Shown: in pieces, positions 45,026 to 53,800 of the stretch
How positions within the stretch are numbered: the first letter of the stretch is position 1
Layout of the letters: each line of letters begins with the position of its first letter
Translations under genes and position numbers: made by a program
Notes under the pieces: generated by a model
The model's input: the letters and a program-made list of their open reading frames with translations, nothing else
Databases searched by the model: none
What the model was told of the DNA's origin: nothing
Source: Candidatus Kapaibacterium sp.
GTDB taxonomy: Bacteria > Bacteroidota > Ignavibacteria > Kapaibacteriales > UBA2268
Direction of reading: 5' to 3'
Assembly (NCBI GenBank): GCA_026390695.1
Contig: JAPLFL010000088.1
Coordinates: forward strand, 1 to 64,000
DNA: 64,000 nt

Positions 45026-45760
45026 TTACTTTTTTTGAGCGACTACAATTATGGAAAGACCGAATGGCAGCCTCAGTGCTGGCAAAATAAATCTTTCGGC
45101 AGCGAATAGATAATGAAATAATTTGTTTAGTATCTCAGGAACTTTATCAACCGGTTGGTCAATTTTCTTTTCTGAACCAGTGACATTTTCCAGAAAACGC
45201 TTCAGCACTGCCGGAATCATTAATATGCTGTTAAAATAGGAAATATAATCTATCGAAAAGCCAGAACCGGTGATCAAATCCGAAAATGATTTCTTTGAAT
45301 AGCGCCGTTTGTGTTGGTGCATTTCATCATGCTTACTCCAAAGCCATTGGTATGCAGGAACAGATGCAATTAGAAAAGCACCCTTTGGAAGCAGATTGTA
45401 TGCGGATTTCACGACATCCACATCATCATCAATATGTTCAATCACATCAAAAAAAGTTATGGCTTTAAGATTTATATCTTTGCTATCAAATTCACTTAGA
45501 GAACAATTGTAGAGCCTCACCAATCCACGTTTTCTGCAATAATCAAGTGCAATTGAGGACATATCCAAACCAATCATGTTATATGAGGCTGAAAGAAATT
45601 TCAATACACCACCAGTGCCACAGCCAACATCTAAAACATCCTCATTTTTATTTATGTGACATTTTTTGCTTATTATTTTTTGAAAAATCAGATTACGTGC
45701 AGTAAACCACCAGTATGAATCTTCAACTGCAAAATTAGTATGATAAACGATTTCTTCCAT
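45026..45760 (-). CDS. SAM-dependent methyltransferase (class I)
   Basis: The 244-residue product has the class I methyltransferase fold: SAM motif I DVLDVGCGTGGVLKFL, motif II region with the acidic DMSSIALDYC, and motif post-II FFDVIEHIDDDVDVV. A hydrophobic helical stretch in the last 60 residues could associate with membranes or bind a lipid substrate. It stands 27 bases upstream of the YfhO gene on the same strand; a joint role in modifying lipid-linked sugars is possible but inferred from neighbourhood. Confidence 0.85.
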   Translation of the reverse strand: MEEIVYHTNFAVEDSYWWFTARNLIFQKIISKKCHINKNEDVLDVGCGTGGVLKFLSASYNMIGLDMSSIALDYCRKRGLVRLYNCSLSEFDSKDINLKAITFFDVIEHIDDDVDVVKSAYNLLPKGAFLIASVPAYQWLWSKHDEMHQHKRRYSKKSFSDLITGSGFSIDYISYFNSILMIPAVLKRFLENVTGSEKKIDQPVDKVPEILNKLFHYLFAAERFILPALRLPFGLSIIVVAQKK

Positions 45761-45822
45761 ATTCTCAATCTTTATTCAATTAAAGTTAGACGTTTTAAAA
45801 AAAAATGAATTTTGAAAAATTA

Positions 45823-45853
45823 AAAAAGCCCTTTGATTTCCAAAGGGCTTTTT
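45823..45853 (-). terminator. Bidirectional intrinsic terminator after the thiolase gene
   Basis: AAAAAGCCCTTTG (45823-45835) pairs with CAAAGGGCTTTTT (45841-45853) around a 5-base loop. Read leftward the strand ends in a T-run. It lies directly downstream of the thiolase gene (stop at 45872) and separates it from the methyltransferase gene. Confidence 0.9.
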
Positions 45854-45871
45854 ATTAATAATAAATTGATA

Positions 45872-47044
45872 TTATAGCATTTCAATAAGTAAAGCATTTG
45901 CTTCGCCGCCACCAATGCAAAGTGATGCAATACCATATTTTTTACCTGATTTTTTCAAAGCATAAATCAAAGTAGTTAATATTCTTGCTCCCGATGCACC
46001 AATAGGGTGTCCCAATGAAACAGCCCCACCATGGATATTAATTTTATCGTAAGGAATTCCGATTAGTTTATGTGTCACCATGGGAACTACTGCGAAAGCT
46101 TCGTTAATTTCAAAGAGATCAATATCATTTAAAGACATTCCTGCTTTTTTGACACATTTTTCAATAGCCTGAGCAGGTGCTGTTGTAAACCAATCAGGTT
46201 CTTGTGCATGAGAAACATGACAAATTATCTTTGCGATCGGATTCAGATTTTTATTCTTTGCATTTTCCTCTGAAGTTACTACTAAGGCTGCTGCTCCATC
46301 ATCAATTGAAGATGCGTTTGCTGCAGTAACAGTTCCATCCTTCTTGAACACCGGCTTTAGCTGCGGTACTTTATCAAATTTTATCTTTTCGGGTTCTTCA
46401 TCTTTATCGACTGTAATATTACCTTTTTTATCTGCAATAATTACAGGACATATTTCTTCTGAGAACCAGCCGTTTTTCTGAGCATCAAGAGCGCGTTGGT
46501 AGCTCATTATTGAATATTCATCCTGCTCTTCACGTGATAAATTATATTCACTTGAACATAGTTCTCCAGCCATTCCCATGTGAATTGATTTATAACAATC
46601 CCAGAGCCCGTCATGAATCATTGAATCGACAATCTCGCCATTTCCCATTCTATAACCGGTTCGGGCATTGAATAGAATATACGGAGCATTTGACATTGAT
46701 TCCATGCCACCGGCGATAACAGTTTCTGCATCTCCGCAGCGAATGGCCTGATCGGCTAACATTACAGATTTCAAACCGGAACCGCAAACTTTGTTAATTG
46801 TCATACATTCCACTGATTTGGGTAATCCAGCATAAATACTTGCCTGACGAGCTGGAGCCTGTCCAACTCCGGCACTTAGAACATTGCCCATGATCACTTC
46901 ACATACGTCATCACCATTTAACCCCGAACGCTTCAAAGCTTCGGAAATTGCAACAGCACCCAAACGAGGTGCTGATAATGATGATAGACCACCCATAAAT
47001 GCTCCAATTGGAGTTCTTGCTGCTGATAAAATTACTGATGACAT
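45872..47044 (-). CDS. Acetyl-CoA C-acetyltransferase (thiolase)
   Basis: Thiolase joins two acetyl-CoA, or cleaves acetoacetyl-CoA. The 390-residue product has the acylated cysteine C87 (NKVCGSGL), the catalytic histidine H346 (SLGHPIGASG) and the second cysteine C376 (SLCIGGGEA). The VxxGN start and the SSIDDGAAALVV block are standard. It is transcribed alone leftward, with a terminator downstream and a divergent lipoprotein gene upstream. An enoyl-CoA hydratase at 63538 may serve the same pathway, but the genes are far apart. Confidence 0.95.
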   Translation of the reverse strand: MSSVILSAARTPIGAFMGGLSSLSAPRLGAVAISEALKRSGLNGDDVCEVIMGNVLSAGVGQAPARQASIYAGLPKSVECMTINKVCGSGLKSVMLADQAIRCGDAETVIAGGMESMSNAPYILFNARTGYRMGNGEIVDSMIHDGLWDCYKSIHMGMAGELCSSEYNLSREEQDEYSIMSYQRALDAQKNGWFSEEICPVIIADKKGNITVDKDEEPEKIKFDKVPQLKPVFKKDGTVTAANASSIDDGAAALVVTSEENAKNKNLNPIAKIICHVSHAQEPDWFTTAPAQAIEKCVKKAGMSLNDIDLFEINEAFAVVPMVTHKLIGIPYDKINIHGGAVSLGHPIGASGARILTTLIYALKKSGKKYGIASLCIGGGEANALLIEML

Positions 47045-47247
47045 TTTTTCTCTTTCTATAAAATCAATAAATAATTGTTAAAACTAATTTGATACTAAGC
47101 AAAATTAGTAAAAATGAATCAAAAAAATAATTTTTTGATAGTTTAATCATCATTATAATTCAAAATCAATTAAAAATATTATTTTTTTGAATGAATTGTA
47201 TTATTTTTGAAAAATGTCAGATTTTAATTTTATTATTGGAGGGTTTA

Positions 47248-47877
47248 ATGAAAAAATTTATTACGTTATTCGTTGTTGTGGCTATGTTCGCTTTTGCGGC
47301 TTGTGGAGAGAAAGTTAAAGAAATGAAGGATGCTGCAGATAATTTACAAAAAATTGCAGAAGCTGGAAAAAACATCGGAGAAAAAGAAAAAGTAGCTGAA
47401 GCTAAACTTGCTGAAAGAAAAAAACGTGGTGATACCGTTGCAATGCCTTTTAAGGACCTTCAAAAATTCTTGCCAACTTCTATTGCAGGTTATACAGCTC
47501 AAGAACCAAGAGGTGAGTCCGTAACTATGCCTGAAGCTTCTATTTCACATTCAGAAATTGATTTTGATAATAATGGGACTAATCTGAAAATTGAATTGTG
47601 GGATTATAATCACGCAGAACAAGCTCTGAATGCACTTACTTTCTGGTCAGCCGGAATTTCTGTTGAAAATCAGGATGGGTTTCAAAGAACAATGAAAACT
47701 GGTATGGATAATGTTTTTGCTTATGAGACCTTTGAAAAAGCTTCTAAAAGAGCAAGCATTTTTTATGCTATTTCCTACCGTTTTTTGTTACAAGTATCGG
47801 CTGAGAATCAGGACAATACCGAGTTTGTAAAAAAAGTTGCGAATATGATTAATATTAAAGATCTATCAAATAAATAA
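47248..47877 (+). CDS. Small predicted lipoprotein
   Basis: A 209-residue lipoprotein with lipobox FAAC (cysteine 19). I place the start at the ATG 47248 because GGAGGG (47238-47243) sits at the right distance and the resulting signal peptide is canonical; the upstream in-frame ATG at 47191 lacks a ribosome-binding site. The mature part has a charged helical stretch (KEMKDAADNLQKIAEAGKNIGEK) followed by a beta-rich region (about 80-195). I do not recognise the family. The hairpin at 47885-47915 follows the stop. Confidence 0.7.
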   Translation: MKKFITLFVVVAMFAFAACGEKVKEMKDAADNLQKIAEAGKNIGEKEKVAEAKLAERKKRGDTVAMPFKDLQKFLPTSIAGYTAQEPRGESVTMPEASISHSEIDFDNNGTNLKIELWDYNHAEQALNALTFWSAGISVENQDGFQRTMKTGMDNVFAYETFEKASKRASIFYAISYRFLLQVSAENQDNTEFVKKVANMINIKDLSNK

Positions 47878-47884
47878 AATAATT

Positions 47885-47915
47885 TTCATCGGATGGCTTC
47901 AAGTCATCCGATGAA
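47885..47915. terminator. Convergent hairpin between lipoprotein and ferritin genes
   Basis: TTCATCGGATG (47885-47895) pairs with CATCCGATGAA (47905-47915), an 11-bp stem, 7 bases after the lipoprotein stop and 79 bases beyond the end of the ferritin gene. Read leftward a T-rich stretch follows; read rightward AATTTAA follows. It probably serves both convergent genes. Confidence 0.6.
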
Positions 47916-47993
47916 TTTAACTCCGATTAACAATTGACATCAAACCTTGTGTGATTTGATCTTGATTTTGAAATTTCTGCTTTTAAAAGTAAA

Positions 47994-48512
47994 TTAAGTT
48001 GTTGCTCCAGTGGCTGGTGGAACAAATTTTCTCTGTTTAAGTTCATTATCTAAGAAAAACATTGAACTTCGATCATGACCTGCCAGGCGCATTCTTGCTA
48101 CAATATCACTTGCATTTGATTCTTCCTCAACCTGCTCATTAATGAACCACTGGATTAATACATTGGTTGGATGATCTTTTTCTGCAAAAGCAAGATCCGC
48201 TATTTCGTTTATCCATGAGGTAACTTTTTGCTCATGCTCATAAGCTGCTTCAAATGCGGCTAATGGACTTTCCCACGATAATTCAGGTGCATCTATTACT
48301 CCAAGAGTAACAATGCCTCCGCGAGCAAGCAAATAATCGAAAAATTTAATTGCATGTGTTGTTTCTTCCTGTGCCTGTACGTGCATCCAGTTTGCAAATC
48401 CGGGAAGATTTATTGAATGAAAGTAAGCAGACATAGATAAATATAGATTCGAAGAAAACATTTCTCTGACTATTTGTTGATTAATTGCTTCTTGTACCGT
48501 TGTTTTTATCAT
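47994..48512 (-). CDS. ftnA: Ferritin (FtnA type)
   Basis: Ferritin stores iron as ferric mineral in a 24-subunit shell. The 172-residue subunit has the ferroxidase residues E17, Y24, E50, H53, E94 and Q127, plus E130 of the third iron site, matching E. coli FtnA positions. No heme-binding methionine of bacterioferritin is seen at the usual site. It is a single gene with an AT-rich upstream region; the iron-related genes elsewhere in the window fit the same theme. Confidence 0.95.
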   Translation of the reverse strand: MIKTTVQEAINQQIVREMFSSNLYLSMSAYFHSINLPGFANWMHVQAQEETTHAIKFFDYLLARGGIVTLGVIDAPELSWESPLAAFEAAYEHEQKVTSWINEIADLAFAEKDHPTNVLIQWFINEQVEEESNASDIVARMRLAGHDRSSMFFLDNELKQRKFVPPATGATT

Positions 48513-48578
48513 AAATTCTCCATATTATAAAACTTAAAAAATTAAATATAAACTGTTTAATATAAAAATCAAAAAAGA

Positions 48579-50795
48579 TTATTTTTCATTGTATTTGTCG
48601 GGTATTTCTTTGTAAACCACCCTTTGGTGCGATGTACTTGTTAAATTTTTTATACATATTTCCTTAATGATTTTCATTTCTTTTACTGTTAAATTGCTTG
48701 ATTCAAATTGACCATCCAAAAATCTCTCGTTAAAGATTTTATCAACTTTTTCTTCGAGTTCCTCTCTGGATCCGGTGATGTGAGAAAGTGCCTCAGAAGC
48801 ATCACAAATCATTAAAAGTGTTGTTTCTTTAGAATTAGGCTTTGGACCCGGATATCTGAAATCTTCAATATTAACACCAAAGCCTTGCTCTTCAAGAGCC
48901 TTCGCATAAAAATGTTTAATCAAGAATGTTCCATGATGCATTGGAATAAAATCAATAATTCTTGCAGGTAGTTTATATTGCTTTGCCAGTTCAATTCCGT
49001 TTTGAACGTGTTCGCGAATTAATGAAGCGCTCTTTTTAGATGACAAGGAATCATGCTTACTTGGTCCACCAATGCCATTCTCAGTAAAATATTCAGGTTT
49101 TATCATTTTGCCAATATCGTGATAATACGCCCCGATTTTTGTAAGTAGTGGATTTGCTTCAATGGCAATAGCACATCTTTCGGCAAGTGCTGCCACAGAT
49201 AATGTATGTTGATATGTACCCGGAGCCAATTCGTTGAGTTTAACTAAAAGCGGATGATTAAGATTATCAAACTCTTTTATTTTTAAATCAGTCGTAATTG
49301 AAGTGAATTTTTCAAGAATAAACAGCAATCCAAAAGTAACAATAGGGGAGATAGCTGCATTAAGTAAGGAAATAACAATTCTGGATTCACTTATATCAAT
49401 CTCTGTAGATCGTTCGAGTCCAAATGTAATTTCCGGGATTAAAAATCCAATAAATATAAAAAAGATTGACTGGTACATTTGTGTTCTTCGTTGAATATCT
49501 CGTACAGTATAGGAGGCTAACATACCTGCTAACATCATCGAAACGCAAGTCTCATAGTCATTGCCGCGTATTCCAGCTAACATAAGTGCTGCTGTTATAG
49601 TTAAGTAAAATGCAGTTCTTGAATCAAAAACTATAGCAACAAGCATTGAGAAAGCCGGAAGCAACACTAAATATTCGATTGGATAACTACTCGGAATCTG
49701 TATTGATAGCCATGATTGAAAGGAAATCAAAGTAATAATTCCACTTAAAATACCGACTTGAACATTATCATAAAATACTTTTTTACGTATAAAGAATAAA
49801 TACATGATCAATATAAAATAAAGTATTAAGGCATGTCCGAAACTTCCTATAATATTCAAATATGAATAGGGTTTATCCGATCTGGCAACAAAAGAACTTT
49901 CATAAGATTGTAACTTACGAATATGATCTTTATTTACTTTCTCACCTTTGTCAACAATTTTTTCTCCTTTACGTACAATTCCAATTGTTCTGGGAATGGA
50001 GAAAGCAGCTAAATCACGAGCTTTGTCAGTTAGTTCTCTGGAATAAATCAAATCAGCTATTGTTATTTGCCTTATTATCGCCGATGCAATCTCATCCGAT
50101 GGGAGTGAGAGCTTGTTGGAAAGGGTTTTTCTGGCATAATCAAAGAAAGTTAATGTATCAAATATATTAATTTTTTTTACATATTTCTCTTCATTTGGGA
50201 GAATTCTTATATTAATTTCGGAACCTTCGACAGATTCTTTTAAAACATTTGATAAGCCTCTCTGAAAGACATATTTTAAAAATTTTGTCAGCTCATTTCG
50301 TATTATATTTTCATCTCTTTGCTTAGTCTGAAGTGATAATTCGGAAAAATTTTTAATAGTTCTTTTTGATAGTAAGTCGGAGAGAACATGATTTGATTCA
50401 TTTGATAATTCGGCTAATCCATTTGTTAGAATCTTTAGTTTATTTATTGCATCTGATACTGCCTGTTCATTATAAATAAAAACGTCAATTACACTCTTTT
50501 TTGCTGCATTTACTTCCTGGAGGTACTGAAATTCAGATTTATAAACTGGGAATGTAAAGTCTGCAACTACTGTTTGACTCGACCAAATGTAACCCGGTAA
50601 AACGGAATAGGGGTAATCTTCGCCTGGCTTCCGAAATGAATGATAAGCAAAAAATATAGTGTTTAATAGAACCGTAATTACTATGATTAAGCTCTTTAAT
50701 CTTATTGATGTTCTTATATTTAATAATTCGGGATTTTTTTCTCTTTTTTTATCATCCAGAAGTTTTCCGAATAGAATTTTTTTTAGTTTGCTCAT
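48579..50795 (-). CDS. pgpH: 7TM-HD family cyclic-dinucleotide phosphodiesterase, PgpH-like
   Basis: The 738-residue protein has an N-terminal helix, a large extracytoplasmic domain (7TMR-HDED type, about 60-300), seven transmembrane helices (about 305-505) and a cytosolic HD domain (about 520-700). The HD domain carries YQHTLSV, YYHDIGKM and PMHHGTFL, the metal-binding residues of HDIG-type phosphodiesterases; in Firmicutes the homologue PgpH hydrolyses cyclic di-AMP. The exact cyclic dinucleotide is not proved by the sequence. It is placed 42 bases after the 1667-residue protein gene on the same strand, so it could share its transcript. Confidence 0.9.
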   Translation of the reverse strand: MSKLKKILFGKLLDDKKREKNPELLNIRTSIRLKSLIIVITVLLNTIFFAYHSFRKPGEDYPYSVLPGYIWSSQTVVADFTFPVYKSEFQYLQEVNAAKKSVIDVFIYNEQAVSDAINKLKILTNGLAELSNESNHVLSDLLSKRTIKNFSELSLQTKQRDENIIRNELTKFLKYVFQRGLSNVLKESVEGSEINIRILPNEEKYVKKINIFDTLTFFDYARKTLSNKLSLPSDEIASAIIRQITIADLIYSRELTDKARDLAAFSIPRTIGIVRKGEKIVDKGEKVNKDHIRKLQSYESSFVARSDKPYSYLNIIGSFGHALILYFILIMYLFFIRKKVFYDNVQVGILSGIITLISFQSWLSIQIPSSYPIEYLVLLPAFSMLVAIVFDSRTAFYLTITAALMLAGIRGNDYETCVSMMLAGMLASYTVRDIQRRTQMYQSIFFIFIGFLIPEITFGLERSTEIDISESRIVISLLNAAISPIVTFGLLFILEKFTSITTDLKIKEFDNLNHPLLVKLNELAPGTYQHTLSVAALAERCAIAIEANPLLTKIGAYYHDIGKMIKPEYFTENGIGGPSKHDSLSSKKSASLIREHVQNGIELAKQYKLPARIIDFIPMHHGTFLIKHFYAKALEEQGFGVNIEDFRYPGPKPNSKETTLLMICDASEALSHITGSREELEEKVDKIFNERFLDGQFESSNLTVKEMKIIKEICIKNLTSTSHQRVVYKEIPDKYNEK

Positions 50796-50837
50796 TTATT
50801 GGGTCTATGCTACTTTTCAAATCAATACAACTGCAAT

Positions 50838-53800
50838 TTAACGTAAAACTTCCATTTTCCCAGTAATTTTTTTTGAATCGTTCTTTAAAATGAAGAAATA
50901 TATACCTGAAGACAATCTGCTACTAAAATATGGAATACGGTAAATTCCGGTTGATTTTTTTCCTAAATCAAGAGTTGTAATTTTATTTCCGTTCAAATCG
51001 TATAATTCAAACCATATTTCAGATGGTTTAAGAATTTCATATTCAAATAGAGTAAAATTCTGACAAGGATTTGGGTAGTTTTGATATAGTCTAAAAACAT
51101 CTTTTTCATCGATTATTCTATACTTATCACAATAACTGTAAAATTTCCCATTTATAGAGCGAATTTTAATTTTCCAATTATCACTTATTAGTGAATCAAA
51201 AACCAGATCACAAGTATCACGACCATTTTTCAAGACAGAGAAAGTAAATTTGAACTGTTGATTTATCGTATCAGACTTTGATTGAAATTCAAAAGGAATT
51301 ATTCTGTTAGCTTTATCAATATAACCGAGATCAGTTCCATTAATTGGTTGTAGAAAAGATGAATGAAAACTTAAATTGCCATAAATTTTAGGATATTGTT
51401 TTGATTCAATATTTGTCAAATTTTTTATATAAACAGGTATTTCTATGACATCGCCTTGATCACCGCAGTAGGAACCGCCTGTCCATAATTCCAAACTCTT
51501 TGGGTAATAAAAATTTACTTTACAATTTATTCTTATTTTCATACCGCAAGTATCGATAAAATCTATAAATTCGGAGAAAATTCCTTCTTTGGTCGAAAAA
51601 CATGATATAATAATTTTGGTCGAATCATTTGCTTTTACAATTTCAGGACTGATATTTCTAACCTTAAAATAATTACCGGAGCTGAATTTAACAGAATAAT
51701 CGAATTTACTCTTATTATAAAATGTAATCGTATCGTACTTAATACTATCTGTAACAATTTCTTTGAAATCAATATTCAAAGCGGAGAATGAATAATCATT
51801 CGAAAATTTTCGACCCAAAATTTTAATGATATTAAAACTATCAGTGGCATTGTAAGCATTTGATTTGATTTTTAGAAATGCTGACTTTTCACCAAGGGAA
51901 TTCGGAATGAAATTCAGTTTTAGCAAATAAAAATTATTTGACTCAATTCCTTGATATAATATTTTTTCATAAGAAAATTCATTGGCATTAATTCCATCAA
52001 TAAATACAGAATCAATAATCAGTTTATCTTTGCCTATATTGAACAACTTTATTGAAGAATCCGAATGAGTCTCATTGCAGAAAATACTGTTGAAGGTCAT
52101 TTCCATAGGAATTTGAAGATAAGCTTGCCGATTTCGTAAGGTGCCTTTGAATTCAATACTATCTAAATTATTACATAAATCCGAGAAAATATACTTCTCA
52201 TTAAAAATTCCGGGAGTATTTGAAGTTAGTTTTACGTAAACGGTGGCTGAACCTCCGTTTTCAGTAATATTTTGAGGAATAATATTAGTAATTGTAAAAT
52301 ATTGAAGTTTTATTGGAAAATTAAAACTTAAAGGTCGAGTTCCAATGTTTATTATTGTAAAAGTAGCATCAGATCTGCTATCAGTGATGACTTCCCCAAA
52401 ATCTATTTTCTCGGTGGATAAATAAAAACCGGACTTTTCGGTTTCGCCGATTAAATTGACCAATTTTTGACGTTGAATCCCATCTGAGATATTGTAGAAT
52501 AATTTCAATTTTGCACTTTTAATGCCATAAGATTGAGGCCCAAACAGAATTTTGATAAATTTGGATGATTTTGGACTTATAATTAATTTAGGGATATTGT
52601 TGATAATAGAAAAATTATTTTCAGAATCTTCGATTGAAATTGAATCTATTTGGATTGAGTTATTACCCTTATTCATCAATTCCAGTGAGTCAGGTATCAA
52701 TTGATTGCCACATAATGAAATAGGAAATTCGAGAGTAGGTTTTACAATTAAACCATCAATTATCCCCTCACCGAAAATAAGAGCAGTGGCTGGTGAGCCA
52801 TTATAATTGAAATAAAATTTTATCGAAGAATTAGTTCTTCCGGTATCGGAAGGTTCAAAAATAATTTTAAATTCCTTAATCTCGCCATTGGCTCTGAGAG
52901 TGAATTTACCTGTATCAGAGAGTAAAATAAATTGCTTGGTATCAGGGCCATGCAAATAAACAGATTCAAAATTAATATCATTATTGGAGTTATTCTTTAG
53001 AATTATTGTTTGAGTTGATGAACTTTCACCGATAATAACTTTACCGAAATCAATCATTTTTGTTACAAGTTCAATTGCCTGATCTTTTCCTTCGCCATTT
53101 AGATTTGATTTGAATACATTAGTTTTTGAGAAAATATTTAAAACAGCAATGGATTTATGAATTAAGCCGGGCTTGTAAGCTAACTCAAAATCAACTTGTC
53201 CAAGAGCAGCTACACTTATTGCTTTTAAATCCGAAACAATCTGAAATTCGTCCTTATCAGTTCCAGAAATGTTCACAGAATCTATGCCCACATTGACGGA
53301 TCCTATGTTTCTGAGTACTCCTTTTATTAAAGAATCTCTTTTTGTGTTAACAACCACCTGTCCAAAATCTATATTTTTCATTTCAATAGACTCTTCAACT
53401 ATTGACCAATTATTATCTGAAATATCTGACTGAATTAAAGGAACATTTAAAGGTATGTCCTTTGGTGACCAGTATTCTGCGCTTCCATCGAAACTTGTGC
53501 TTAATACATACAAAGAATCGGGTGACCAGCAGACAAAACTTAATCCGTCTTTATGACCCGGAAATGAATAAACCTGACTCCAATCGCTCGTATTCCAAAG
53601 TATCAGTCTTTTCAGATCATCACCGGTTGCAAGATATTTTCCATCAGGACTGAATGCACAACTGTAGTTAATATTAGCAGTGGATTGAATTGATTTAATA
53701 TTTGTTTTCAGACTTGAATCGCTTATACTAATCTGCTTATTCCAGCCACAAGAAGCAATCAATTTATTATCAGGAGACACAGATACAGAAAGTACTTGAT